Source: Sequoia sempervirens
Lineage: Eukaryota > Streptophyta > Pinopsida > Cupressales > Cupressaceae
Assembly (NCBI GenBank): GCA_007258455.2
Contig: VDFB02252616.1
Span: forward strand, 121,601,394 to 121,665,393
Reading direction: 5' to 3'
Length of the DNA: 64,000 nt
Part shown: piece by piece, positions 23,165-35,999 of the stretch
Numbering within the stretch: the first letter of the stretch is position 1
How the letters are laid out: each line of letters opens with the position of its first letter
Position numbers and translations under genes: made by a program
Notes under the pieces: generated by a model
Databases searched by the model: none
Told to the model about the DNA's origin: nothing
What the model saw: only the letters and a program-made list of their open reading frames with translations

Positions 23165-25577
23165 TGTTATCACCTGAAATTGCACCCTTGTTGAACTTGA
23201 TGTTCAACACCTCAGTGTAACATTGGAAGACCTCTAAAGATTTGGGTTTCTTGTGAGTAGAGGTCAAGCTCCGAAGAAGGCCGGCTTCCTTTGTGTATCA
23301 CCTAAATTACTGATTTTTAAAGGGTAAAGGGAGAAAAAATGCATACAAAATGAAACTATATTGAACTATTCCTTTGTTGATACACCAAGTTGATAAGAAA
23401 TCAAGAAATGAAAACAAGATGCAAACACACTAGGGAAACTTAGACTGCAGCTGTTTTACTTACTCAACATAACCCCATTAGACTTATGCATCACTCTTGA
23501 TAGGTTTGATCTACATACATATCTCAAGAAGGAAGGAACAAACTTCACAGCTTTGTGGTATGAATACAAATTTAGGAAACATTGTTAAAGAAATACATAC
23601 ATAAGTTAACATACAGAAATGAGAGTGGTAAAAGCATTAGTACTTTTTTTCGAGGTGAACTCTATTTTGCATTCTAGATTTTAGTTGAGTTACAAAAAAC
23701 ATACATTTAGTCGAAAAAGGATCAATAGAAATCACTAAATCTTCAGAGTGTATATCAGAACTATTTACAAAAAGGCAAAAAATGCCTTAAATATCAAAGT
23801 GTGTCAGCCCCTTAGGGTTTACAAAATATCAGGGCCCAAAAAAAACTACCCCTTATATTTTTATTGAATTTCAAGCTGCACCCTGTGTGTCCATGTCAGT
23901 GTCAAAGATTGCCTTCAAGGGACTCCCTTCTTGAACATTCTACAACCACCGCAATTCACTTTTGTTCCTCGTGTCGATCTTTGAACCTCCCTGTCGAGAA
24001 CCTCCAATGCTTCTGAGCTCAGAATAGATACACATTGCTTTTCATTCCATTGATGTTCTTCAGACTACCACGGCTCACTTTTAGATCCCTCTGGTTGGTC
24101 GAGTAAACTCCACGCAGATTCTTCGGGTGGTCAAAAACTCCTTTGATCAGAATCGCATCTCGGCAAGACATTGGAAGTGTCTCACCAATGTGATTATGTG
24201 TCTCTACAGCTATCGGCATATCATAGAACAGTTGGTGAGAGCTCATGCCGTAGGCAATATACTATTAGTGAGCCCATCTTATTTTTTGCAAGACATTACA
24301 GAGTCGGCAGGACCTCATGGCGAGCTCATTTCATTTACCTCGAGCTCACTCTTCTCCTCCGGGCTCGAGCTCCTTCGGCTTTTGGTGAGACCTTACTGGG
24401 TCGGCAGGACCTCATCTCAATGGCTTCAACTCATGGTGAGCTCCTTTTCAGTCGACAAGACATCTGTGTTTCGGTGAGACATTTTACCGAAGGCAAAACA
24501 TTACCTCGAGGCCCTTCATCTTTGGCAAGAGTTGATTGATGTCACCCCGAACGCCTTTCACTCCACCGGGCTCTGAATTTCTTTTGCCAAGACATTATCA
24601 AGTTGGCAGGACCTCATAGTGAGGCCCCATAGTCATACCGATATCTGCTTTTGTCGCTGAGACACCCTCCATTGGCTGAGACCTCTTGTAGATTTCCTTT
24701 TCCTTCGGCGAACTCTTCATTCAGCAAGACACCCGGCGAGACCCTTTGTGTCACTAAGACTTCTTTATCGTTGAGACTCTATGCCGAAGGCAAATCCTTC
24801 AGCGAGTTCCTTTCTTTCTGTCGGCAAGACACTGTTGTTTCAGTAAGACCTCTCGCTAAGCCTTAAATCTTTGGGTGAGTCCATCTTATTATCGGCAAGA
24901 CCCCATCTTTTTGGGAAGACATCTCGCCGAAGAGGAAGCTTTATGCCGAGAACTCCTTGATGAAACACCTTCGGCGTAACCCTTGTCAGTCGCCGAGACA
25001 TCATGCCAACTTGACTTTCCTTGGGTGAGACCCCCAGCCTTCGGCGAGACATTCTTGATCGTTGGGACATTCTGGCGAAACTACCCTGCTTTGTTGATGT
25101 CGCTTTATTCATTGAGACTCTGATGGATTGGCAAGACTTATGCCGATATTACCTCATGTCGGTGAGACATCTTTCCTTCGGTGAGACCTCATACCGAAAC
25201 CCACACACATACGCCGAAGGGATCCTGCTTTGCTTTATCGGCGAGACCTGATGCATTTGTCAAGACTTCTCTCCAAAGAAAAGAACCTCCGCCAAAATGA
25301 ATATCCCTTTGTCACCAGGACGATGATCAATGTCTTGTCGATAGAGACCTATAGGTGAATCCCACTCCACGTGACCTTCCTAGGGTCTTGGCAACTCTCT
25401 CCTTAGAAGATTTTCATGCCGAACCTGAACAAGGCAGGCCTCTTCATTGAGTTCCTTGTGACCTAGCATCAGATTCATGAATTTTTCCCTAGGTTGAATG
25501 CTCCATTTGGCCTTCTCAAACCTGTTAAACATAATTTGCCTTGCCTGATTGAGCCTGAGGGTGAAAATTAGGTAGTA
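23165..25577 (-). mobile_element. Solo LTR of the 56,063-element family, inside LTR B
   Basis: The 2,413-bp insertion starts TGTTATCACCTGAAATTGCACCC and ends TTAGGTAGTA. Its borders match those of the LTR at 56,063-59,444 (TGTTATCAA... to ...TTAGGTAACA). It is flanked by GCATT and GCATC; the uninterrupted site in LTR A reads GCATC, so this is a 5-bp target duplication with one change. From 24,170 to 25,350 it is filled with degenerate CGGCGAGAC/CTCATGCCGA motifs. It is about 1 kb shorter than the family copy. No coding region is present. Confidence 0.88.
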
Positions 25578-25818
25578 GCATCAACACGGCAGAAATCTAC
25601 ACAACCATTGGACAGCATTAACTAATCTATCTAAGTAATCTAAAACCATGAAGAACAACAAAGTAAATCTAACTAAATCAACTAACTATGGGAGATGAAT
25701 CATGAAACAAGCAATAGAAACTTAAGATTCCACCAAAATCCAATGAACTTCTATTAAAAAATTTGCAACATGTCATTACAACAACTCAACTCCCTCTTGA
25801 AAATGACAGGAGACCCCC

Positions 25819-25826
25819 TATTTATA
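25819..25826 (-). promoter_or_regulatory. TATA box, element 2 LTR B
   Basis: The minus strand reads TATAAATA. It is the counterpart of the box at 7,815-7,822. If element 2 reads on the minus strand, this 5' LTR copy would have driven genomic RNA towards gag at 22,290. Confidence 0.5.
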
Positions 25827-25949
25827 GTGTTCAAAAATAAAAATGAATGGCCAAGATTTACTACAAACTAGGGTGCCACCTACCCCCAAATATATTACAA
25901 TTTAAAATACATTTCTTGTATTTTCCCTATTTTGTCCTCTAGTGGCAGC

Positions 25950-28900
25950 ACTGTAGCATTTTCGTCTTTTGTTGATTGCCTTTGCTGCAGCTATTTTGTG
26001 AGGAGCTTCTCATCAATGATTAGGTTTCCTTCCTACTTCTTCAAAGCGGCATACTCTACGAACTTTCTAATTAACGCCTGAAGTTTCTCGATCTCCATTA
26101 TATTAGATTGGAGCACTTGGTAATTCCATTGTTTAGATCAGTTCGTAAGTGTATCCCAATCTTCATCACACTTGGTTGTATTGTCCCTTACTCACTCAGA
26201 TTGGGTGAAGGCCTAAGCAGAAAAATTCATGAAATCCATGGTGAGCTCTCCTAACATTCCATCTTCCATCTTATTATGGAAGTAAGGCTTTACCTTTCTC
26301 GGATCAATCTTGACAGTTGGCACATCGTAGCCTGTTATCAATTTCAGATACTCAATATAGTTGGTCCTAATTTCCTTGGCCCAATCAATGTTTGACTCCA
26401 CTTTGCAAATTACTTGCTCCAATATTCCTTTTTTGTGATCAAAATCCAATTTCCACATATCCACTAGCTAGTGATCATCCTTCGCGAATGCAAGGTCCTC
26501 TTTCCATGTTTTGTGAGGTAGCTTGAGGATGACCTCAATATTAGGATAGGTGGAATCATATATCCTTGGGAAGTCAGTGTAGAACTTCCTTGTGCCCTCG
26601 AGGGATTTTTGGACTTCCAATAATTTATTTATTTTCCTAACGTGACTAATTGCCATGTTTCGAGCATACAGAACTTGCTGGAACCAATCTTCCATGGTTT
26701 TAGTCTAGTTCTTTCTTTTCTCAAGTTTTTCAATTTTCTCCTTGGACAACAGTTGTAGTGGAGCCAAGGATGTGGTGGGAAGCTCTTCCACAGATGAACA
26801 TTGTTGGATATAGGTTGTCAAATCAGTCATCTAAACCTTAAGTTCTTCCTTGGAGATCTTATCCTGTTGTATCAAATGCACCACCGTGGAAATGGACTCC
26901 TGAAGGTGATATACTTTCTGCTCTTTGGAAGTTTTCCCCAAGTCAATGGTGGAGACATTATAACTTATCCCTTCTTCTCCCACCACCAGCGTGGCTACCT
27001 GCATGGTCTTGATCTAGAAGCATCCATTCTCAGCCTAGATCTAACTTTGGGCTTCTTCTCTTTCTTGGTGCCGATTTGAGCTCGGGCCAAGATGTCCTCT
27101 AACCTAACTCCTGGATCTCTTGGAGTAGGAGCTTTCTTCTCCAGTTGCTTTTCCAGCCACTCGGGCATCTAAGACTCTTTCTTGGGTAATTCATGATCAC
27201 CTTCTTCTTCATCCCTTCTGACTTCAATCTCTTTATCATCAGGATCCTCCTGCTCTGCCCTTGTGTCTTCTCCTTCTTCTTCATCAGAGTCTTGAACGAA
27301 CACCATGCATTTAATGGGGGACTTCATGGGCATGTGTTTCTTGGGGTTGTCCTGCCCTTCAGTATCCTTTTCTTCTTTTTCTTCTTCATGCACATGTTCC
27401 CCGAGCTGCTCTGTCTCTAGGATTTTGTGGGTCTCAGCTTCTTCTTCAGGCTTGTGTTCTTCTTTACTTTCTTTTTCCTCATGTCGGGGTGGCACATCTT
27501 TCTCTTTCTTTTCTTGTTCTTCTTGTTCTATTGAGTGGGGCATTTCTTCACCCGACTTAGAGCTTTCTTCCTTTTCTCCAATTGGGAGTTTAGTGTCTTC
27601 TTCCATTCTATCACTAGGCTCTTTTTCTTCTTCGGGAGGTGGTTTTTCCACTTCCTCTCCAACATCCTTTAACTATCAGGGTAGCTCTTCTTCCAGGTCT
27701 CAATTGAAGGTTTCTATAATATATTTAGTGTCGACATCTTCTTCTTCATCACCCTCAGAGGATTATGTTTCCTCTCCTTCATGGACTACCTTATCATTTT
27801 GTGAATGCTGGTGCTCTAGGTGTTCATGGTATTGGTCTGCTTCTTCCTCCAATGCCTTTTTTGCTTCCCTTTCTTGCCTCTCTAACTCCTCAGATATTTG
27901 CATTGGGGCTTTCATCTTCAGTGGTTCAGTTGGAGGAGTGCAGGTAGGGATACTAGCAAGAATCTATGCCAAGGCAGCCTAAATAGATGGGTTCATCAAT
28001 ACTTCAGAAAGCTCTGTAGGAACCTTCTACATACACCAAGAAATTTCCTCTAGAAGTGAGAGTGTAGGTATTGGCATTGTTGTTGTTGCTAATGAGAGAG
28101 ATGTGGTCAGATACATGGAAGCAGAAGAGAGAGGAGAGCTAGTGGCGGAAGAAGAGTTAATCATTACAACTTGCTTGGTAGGTGGAGAAGAGGCCAGGTG
28201 GACCGAGATATCCACCACAGGTGGGGAAGTAGCAACCAACACCTAGGAAGGAGGCGGAGGAGTAGCAGTGGTGGAGGCAGCAGGTGGAGATTTTGGTTGC
28301 TAAGCCTCCATCCCTTCTCCCTTGTGGAGTGGATCTTCTAGAATAACAGGCATCTCTGTGACACTGCCTGATCTCTTATGTTTCTTAGAAGATTCACCTT
28401 CTGAGGCCTTTCTTGCGTGCACCTTGGGATTAGGCTGTTGCTCATCAGTTTCTTTTATTTTCCTTGATCTGGTAATCGGAGGGGATTTTGAAGTCTCTCC
28501 TGATGGGGTAGCAACTATCCCATTGTTCGTTCCACTTGGCTCATTTTTTATCCCCTCATAGGTCAAAGTGACCCCTTGTTGCTTCAATAAGGAAACTTGC
28601 ACATCAATCCACTCTTTTGTTCGAGCCTCAACGGGCTTGGTTAGAATATTGAGGTCGTCGACCTCTTGCTCGTCCCAATTAATCAATGGCAGTGGCAAGT
28701 TAGCAACTGTGTTGAACCGAGGATCCATGACTATGCTTTCATCCTATTCCACTTTGTAAGGTACTGGGAACATATTGACCTTCTTTACAAAGTATGCATT
28801 CATCCACATATAGTGTCTCATCTACACTTTATTGTCATCTTTGCAATTAGCCCATAAATCCTCAACATTGTGTAGATGGGCATATTCAAGTCCAAGATTC

Positions 28901-29504
28901 TTCTTGATATGGCCATAGGGATCCATTCATGGCCGGGCAGTGTGGAATCTCAAATGGTATTCAGCCAATTCCTTCTCTGAATTGTCAGCACACTGAGGGG
29001 TGTATAGTTCATATAGCCCTTGACTAAAAGAAAGGGGATAAGGAATCCCTTCCTTATGTTTGTTGCTCAAGAGAGTGTGCACATGTTGTAGCTATCGAGA
29101 GAGATCCAATAGTATTATCCAGTCATTAGGATACTAGGGTAGCTTATTTGGTCTTTCTAAGAAGCCTTCTACACCAATATATGTGAACTTCGGATACTGG
29201 ATTAACAGAAAGTCATATTGTTTCAAAAAAGTGTTGTTGTGGGAGACTTGCCTCTCAAAGTCACCCCCAAGCAATCTAATGATATGGCCTATGAAAGCAT
29301 CATTAACCCTATAGTAATCCTTCTTGAAGTTCCAGCACTGCAGTTGGGGGTATTTGTCATAAACCTTCAGCTCCCTGCTATATTCTTCGTCTAGAGCTCT
29401 AAATAAGCCACTATATTACCTTTGTTCGGCCAATGAGTAGACAAAATAGGATGTCATATAGAATCTAGAAATTTTCTTAATAGCCATAAACTACTCATGG
29501 AAGT
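25950..29504 (-). pseudogene. LTR-embedded ORF, copy B, middle and C-terminal part
   Basis: This is the B counterpart of the unknown LTR ORF, from about the middle of its globular part to its end. The best preserved pieces are 28,300-28,728 (MDPRFNTVANLPLPLINWDE, RSRKIKETDEQQPNPK), a Ser/Pro-rich part at 28,027-28,242, the acidic Glu/Lys-rich segment at 27,169-27,651 that is open for 160 codons here, and the C-terminal domain at 26,213-26,464 (MDMWKLDFDHKKGIL). The solo LTR starting at 29,505 separates it from its N-terminal part. Stops are fewer in the acidic segment than in copy A. Confidence 0.7.
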
Positions 29505-32500
29505 TGTTGATCGTGTTTTCTGCACAATAACACCCTAGACAGAATATGGTATCCTATCTCTCTTGAAAGGTAAATCTCTATCAGCAAGCCTCAAGAGATA
29601 ACCCCAAGGTCTCTAATGTCAAGTCTTGACAGTGCATAAACAACTCAGTAACAAAATGTGAAAATGTTGGTAATCACAATGGGACCTTACTACAAGCAAA
29701 ATGTTGAATTAATTTTATCAGATCTAACAATCTGATGAATGCTTCACTCCTAGATTTAACCCAATAATCAAAGAAATAGAAAAAGTATAAGGGTTTCGAA
29801 GAGATTCCTAAACTTAATACTAAACCTAAGATTAACAATGAAAATAACCAACACTTGAAATGGACCAATCCCTCAAAACTGATCTCTGCTTGACCAAGAT
29901 AAATCTACAATCTCACAGAAAATAGTGCAATCTTCTGAGGTGTTAAGGTTTTCAAATCATGAACATTTATTCAACAATGCTATTGCAGTTGAAATGAACA
30001 AATCTTCACAATCGAACTAGGCACACAGAATATGAAGTCCAGGCTAACTTTGCAAAGAAACTAACAATCAATTGGTTGCGAAAATTATGGATTGAAGGAT
30101 TGCTACAACATTCAAGTATTAAATCACAACATTATTAAATCAAATCTAAACTAAACATGAACCTTCTCAAAGCAATTTTAAAAATAGAATAAAAAGAACC
30201 ATGCAAAACAAAAGAAAACAAGTATGGCACCAAATCACAATGTCATTTCTTGTATTCAAATTGTCCACTGTAGCAACAATTCCAGATTTTTGTTACAACA
30301 TTTGCTTGAGAATACCTACTTGCTACTAACTACCTCTCTATTCAAACTACAAGTTCTAACTATCTAACTACTAACCGTTCTAACCCTTCTAACCCAATAC
30401 AAAGAGGCGAAACGCCCAATATATAGAAATCCCCAGAAAACCCGTCGATGAAGCAAGAGCCCGCAGCACTAATGGCACAACCACTCGGTCAAGAGAAACC
30501 CACAGCTGGTCAAATAAGCATTAATGCACGTCCTATCCAAGTTGTCCTGGGATCCGTAATGCAATCCGAACCAATGCGCGGGAAGATAATAGGGAAGCAT
30601 AAATCGCACCGCAGCCTATCATTAGCTCCCTTCCCTATTATCTCTTTTCTGATCTGGCTCTTCATGTACTTTCAAGAATGTCACATCCAAGTATGTCACA
30701 GGTGGTAGAGGCAAAACCCTAAGTTGATTCTCAATGGACATAATCTCTTCTCTTGACCGTTTGATCGACTTATCCTAGTCTACCTTATACATTAGGTATT
30801 TGTCAATAACTGCAAGGTAGGTGGCCACATCATCCAACTGGTGCTCAGAAATGGACCCATCATCAAGTGGTGCATAGACATCATGCCACCACTTCCTCAA
30901 CTGTTCCAGGCTCAAGTAGCTGGGCGCGATCTTCCTTCTTCCCGTCATAATCTCAAAAAAAGCAATGGATCCATTGTATACACCGCTCAGGTTGTCATCA
31001 ATCTGCTTTCTTTGTTTATAAATCCTCCTCAACACCCTCTGCCTAATCTGCAGTGACTTTGTTCTCAGGGATCCTGCTCTTAATGTCTAGCTTAATCTTC
31101 TTTGCATCAGACAATGAGGAACCAGTTACTACTTTGCTAGATTCAGCCTGCACTCAACATGAAAATCACAGTAAAAATTACAGGAAAGCAAGGTTAATCC
31201 ATCAAAACACTGTTAGAATGCATCTCACATCATCAAGGTGTTATTAAAATTCATTTAAAATGACCACAACAAATTTTGGGTTTCAAGACCATCCATGGAA
31301 TCTGAGCCATAGAGGAATTTTAGGAAATTCCTGACCGATCAGATTCCAACAGAATAACCAAGAAACACCTACTTAACTATCAAATCTAATCATAATCAAT
31401 CAATAAGTCACATGGAATAATCAATGAATGCATCATAAGCCATCAACAAATTCAATTATCTCTTGTTCCGTTACATTCCATCAAAGTTCAAAAAAATCCG
31501 TCCAGGGAGAACTTCCACGAAGAACGGGCCAGAGAAGGGACATCGGAAGATCAGGGAGACACCAGATTTCAGGGAAATCTAGACTCGGCGAAAACCCGCA
31601 GATAAGGCAAGACTCCAAACCAAATGGTACAAAGGCAAGTACTTCGGCCAAACAACCTCCATTCGGGATGAGGTCACGCCAAGTGGGGCACGTCCTGCAA
31701 ACCGGCGATGCGAAAAGTCATGTCAATGAGAGATCTTCTTCGGGGTAAAGTCATAGCGAATCCCCCTTGTCTCACCGACCATCAGAGTTTAAGTAATAAC
31801 TTCGGCTAGACTAACATTTATCTAAATGATGTCTCAGCGAACTTACAGAGTCTTACCAAACGTTGATGTAACAAACATCTCGATGTGACCAGCAAGTAGT
31901 CAGGGTAAGGTCTTGGCGAATGCTTCATGTTTCACCGACTATGGGGTCCAAGCAAACACTTTTTCCAGACTAAAGTTTTCGATATGAGGTCCTGGTGAAG
32001 TTGAGATGTCTTTCCGACAGGCGACAAATGCAAGAGACCTTCGGTGTGAGAGAGACACTGTCACAATGAACATATGGACCTAGGAGGGCTTTCAGTGAAA
32101 CGTTTGAGCTCGGTCAGAGGTCCCAGCAACTATGTAGTGTTTTGTCGATGTAGAGTTCTATCGGTATAACCTCTGGCCAACCTCTAGCCAACAATATGTG
32201 GTCTCCCCGAAAAAGAGTTGGGCTCGCTAAGAAAAGAAAGCCTTGCTATGAATTCTTGGAGACCCAGTTTGTCTTGCCCATAGAAAGACTTTCGGTATGA
32301 GAATTACAGTGTCTGGGCGATCAAATACAAACCCACAAAGGGCTTCGGTGAGACATAGAATGACCGATATAACATCTCGCCAACTTCGAAGGGTTACAGC
32401 GATTGAAAAGAACAGAGCTCGGCGAAAGCAAAATGTGCTCGATGGGAGGTCTCAGTGAAGAACAGATGTCCTGGCAAAGCAAATGAATATCGGTAAAGCT

Positions 32501-33575
32501 ACTGGATCCCGCTATGACCTCCTGCTGACTAGGGCTAGTCTCACCAAAAGCGAATATGAACAAGCATGTCGATGAGACATTTTCTTATGGAGTGAGGTCT
32601 CCACAAATCCTCTTTGTCTCGCCGTTTGACATGCCTATAAGACTTTATCAGTGTAAAAATGATAGTGTCACGGTGATCCACCATGAACCTAGGAAGACCA
32701 CTTCGGTGAACCTCAGGATGATCGATATGACATCTCAGTGATCTCGAATGGTCACAGCGAAGGGAATCCAGAAGGGATGAAGAGTCCTGATTATGACACT
32801 GAATCACAATTTTACTCAAACACCAGATTAGTCACGAAATTCAAACATTTAAACACAGATCAAGTCAGGGATGGACCCTTTGTAGATTTTCCTTGTGTTT
32901 CAAGCCCGTTTTAAAATGAAATCACCTGATGTGGTACTGCCCTAGGCTTAAAACCCTACTCATTTTCCATTAGTGCACAGGCAAGTTCAGAATTTAGTTG
33001 TTTCCACTTGTTAAGTCATCACTAGGGTTTACTAATTACTCTCAGGCAAGATTCATCGAAAAGAAAATAGACAAGTGAGCTCAAAACTCGCCTGGGGGAT
33101 GACATATAATGCAATACTGAACAACCCTAGCATGAAATAATCCAAGAGACCTAGAAACCAAGTTAGATACACCCCTCAAAGCATGCACAAAGCCAACAAC
33201 GCAATCAACAGGACATCCAGAGAAGGAATTCGAGAAGCTGATGACAGGGTGGAATCCAGGAAAATCTAGCCCACGCAGAAATCCGCGAATACTAAAAAAA
33301 TCCCCAAAAAAACAAGGTTCCAGCCAGAGTCCAAGCAGGATCCAGGAAAATACGATCAGGGTGGAAAATCCCAAATCCAAGCAAAAGCCCGAAATTCATC
33401 CAAAACTTAGGATTTTCAATGAATAACCTGGGGAAACACTTAGGCATTCAAAATAAAAAATTTAAGCACATGCCTAGGTAAGAAAAAACCTCAAAAGAAA
33501 GGGCCAAAACACCAAAACTGAAGCGAAAGAGGGTCCCCACTTCCAGTGGGGTGTGTGTGCAAAAACTACACAACA
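29505..33575 (-). mobile_element. Solo LTR related to element 2 LTRs, inside LTR B
   Basis: This is a 4,071-bp insertion with ends TGTTGATCGTG and CTACACAACA, flanked by GAAGT and GAAGC (uninterrupted LTR A: GAAGC). Its left part resembles the left part of LTR A/B (CTCTCTTGAAAGGTA, AACCCCAAGGTCTCT, GTCTTGACA), and its right part shares GAAAGAGGGTCCC and TGGGG. It is therefore a diverged relative with a different middle. A minus-strand TATATATTGG near 30,416 sits about 0.9 kb from the left end. Motifs of the GAGAC family occur in reverse orientation at about 31,500-32,770. A coding fragment lies at 30,600-31,140. Confidence 0.8.
30600..31140 (-). pseudogene. Unknown coding fragment inside the solo LTR
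   Basis: The minus strand reads SSLSDAKKIKLDIKSRIPEN, then after a frameshift MLRRIYKQRKQIDDNLSGV, GRRKIAPSYLSLEQLRKWW, LDDVATYLAVIDKYLMYKVD, and after a stop SIENQLRVLPLPPVTYLDV. This reads like a genuine globular protein and not low-complexity DNA. Just upstream, GTTGAGTGCAG before GCTGAATC looks like an intron 3' end, so a captured host exon is possible. I do not recognise the family. A fragment of an LTR-borne ORF like the one in LTR A is the alternative. Confidence 0.5.
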
Positions 33576-34260
33576 GAAGCAATTGTTGATTATCCCACTC
33601 CACTAAACTTTGGTTTCTTCTCCACGAAGAATCTCTTCAACAAAGTATACCATCCATTCATGGAAGTAAGCCATAGTCTTCATAAAAATCACTTTGAAAT
33701 AGTTCTTGGGGAACATTGGCAACACTGCCCCTCTTCTCCTTGAGCCAAAACTGATTTATGAGTTTCTTATATTTAAGTGGATCCTCCGCCCACATTGCCT
33801 TGCCATCACCCCTGGTTGGTAATTCTATTTCCTTGAAGGTAGGGATATTAAAGGTTTTGGTTATTGCTTGAGTGGACATATCAGCTAACACATTTCCATC
33901 TTTGTCCACTATCGTTTGGGTCTCTGGTTGGTATGCCTCCCTGTAGGCCATTACTAGTTCAAGGGTGACAAAAGCGGGAGGGAAGCCTACAACCTTCGCT
34001 ATTCCACTACCTCTAATTAGTCTTGCATTCTCTGTCGTAGGGTTGATCCTAACCCTCTGTTTGAACTTGTCGATGTCTACGTGTCCAATGTTTGTGTCGG
34101 AGACCTCCTTCCACTCGGTGGTGATCTTGGATTTTAGGGGTTCCCCTTGGAACTGAAACTTCATCTCATCCTTATCTTCTTTCCCCTGGGGTGCTTTGCC
34201 CATTTTATTTCCTTTTTCTTTCTTTACAGTTGCCCCCGAAGGTCCTACACCTGATTCCAT
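33576..34260 (-). pseudogene. LTR-embedded ORF, copy B, N-terminal part
   Basis: A 200-codon open frame starts at 34,260 with MESGVGPSGATVKKEKGNK and runs through TTEWKEVSDTNIGHVDIDKF, GIAKVVGFPPAFVTLELVM, MSTQAITKTFNIPTFKEIEL and KKLINQFWLKEKRGSVANV to QSDFYEDY. This is the best preserved version of the N-terminal domain, because copy A has a stop after the residues VPQELF and one near 11,906. It is interrupted on the left by the solo LTR ending at 33,575. No known domain was recognised. Confidence 0.7.
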
Positions 34261-35991
34261 AAATCATGCGAGCAAAAGAAAGGTGAGCATATTCGAGTGC
34301 GAAAACACTGAAACATTATTCAAATCCCTACAAACAGACTTAGATTGGATAATTTAGCATTTATATAACCTAAATTATCGTTAGCAATTCACAAGAAGGA
34401 GTTTGGATGATTCAGGTCCTAGGGGTTAGACTTCCCTGGGTTGACGGTTGTTTTGAAGGGCAAACAAGGCAGGGCGGCCCATGAGGTTCCACCTGCCCTA
34501 GGATTTGGTCAGATTGTGGGGTCCACTTGGGAGATTAGGCCATTTTGGCACGTGGTTCAAAGTTCATTTGGTAATTAGAATCCATTTTGGTCACCTTTTA
34601 GGTGGTCGAAGTTAGGGAGGAGCTTGTCTATCTAGGTTTTCCATTTGGAACGGTTCTAGTGAGACAGCATTCTGAGGGTGAAGTTCCATTAGGCAGGACC
34701 TGCTAGTCTGGAGGGCGGTCGGCATCATACTTTATTCTTAAGCATTTAGGTCAAAGGAGATGGAAATTCATTCAACAATTTCCATTTGAAAATGGCAGAA
34801 GGCGTGTGGAAGTCTGAAGGGAGCCGCCTGAGGAATTGGGCCCGTCTGGGGATTTAGCCTCCATGTTTTCTTTATTTTCGCTATGAAGTTCATCAGAAAA
34901 TAGAGGATCGGGACCCGGGAAGCAGAAGGACAGGGGTCATTTTCTCCTTCGCCATAGCCGAGACAGGACAAGTCCTGATGGCGAAATTCTGATGGAAGTG
35001 ACCCGTAATGGTTTATTTTCAATTTTCACATTTTGGAGACTATGAACAAGTCAAGCCCCCGAGGCAGGAACGCCGGATGATAGTGGCCACTAAGGAGGAT
35101 AGGTTTAGAATGGTGACCCGTGGACGTAAGTCTGCGAGGTTGGACCTGAAGAGTACTTGGCACCTGATCACTCTTCACTCAATGTTATGTGGCGGACAAA
35201 GGAGTGGGATCTGAAGGTTGGATGGACGGGGTGAGAATGTCATCACAGAGCAGCGAAATGTAGACAGAATTCCGATGGCAGAAGCCCAAGAGGCAGAGTC
35301 CGAGTCATACATTGACTTCAGATTTTGCTAATTTTGACCACAGGGCAACTAAAGGGTCAGGGTCCAGCCACTAGAAGGTTGAGGCTAGAAAGCCGTTTGG
35401 AACAGCGAATCAAGAGCGGTGCCCTGGGGATAGAGTCTTGCGGGCACGGATCCGGGCAACTTATTGATTTCTTGTTTTGGCTCGAGTTCACCAAGTTTCG
35501 ATGGCGAGAGGGTGGGGTCCCTCCGCGATGGCAGAACTAATAGTGAATTTTGTCGTCACAGAAGTTTCTTCTGTTTTCAGGTGTTTCCTACGGCCATGGA
35601 GAGCCCCAGGCCCACAGGTTATGAATTCCCTGGCCGAAGAATGGCGCCAAGGGGTGGAGGTTCCGCACTCGTGATAGGGGTGATTTATGAGGGTTTCTCA
35701 AAATTTCATCACATGGGTTTGGGGCGCTTAGTTTTCCTCTATCCAATTCATGTAAATTTCCTCCTTTTAACTCATCATTTTAGCCCAAAATCAAGGAAAA
35801 ACATAACACAAAGCACAGGAGGCAAACTAACCTCGAGAACCCGATGAATGTGAGTGACCTAGCTGGTAGCAATAGCTTGGAGATGATGATCGTAAGTCTC
35901 AGGTGTGATAGCGGCAGTAGAAGTTGGCTCTGGATCACTCTAACTCTTCTCTGATCAACTGATAAAGTGACAATGATAGGTCAAATCTATG

Positions 35992-35999
35992 TATTTATA
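35992..35999 (-). promoter_or_regulatory. TATA box upstream of LTR-embedded ORF (copy B)
   Basis: The minus strand reads TATAAATA, conserved with 13,971-13,978. It lies about 1.7 kb upstream of the ORF start at 34,260. Confidence 0.45.

Noticed and set aside
24127..25251. Several plus-strand frames in the motif array (ETSR/GETL-rich), also 57,666-59,053
   Set aside because: They read the CGGCGAGAC motifs as repeated peptides; frames change with every array unit and are not conserved between LTR copies.
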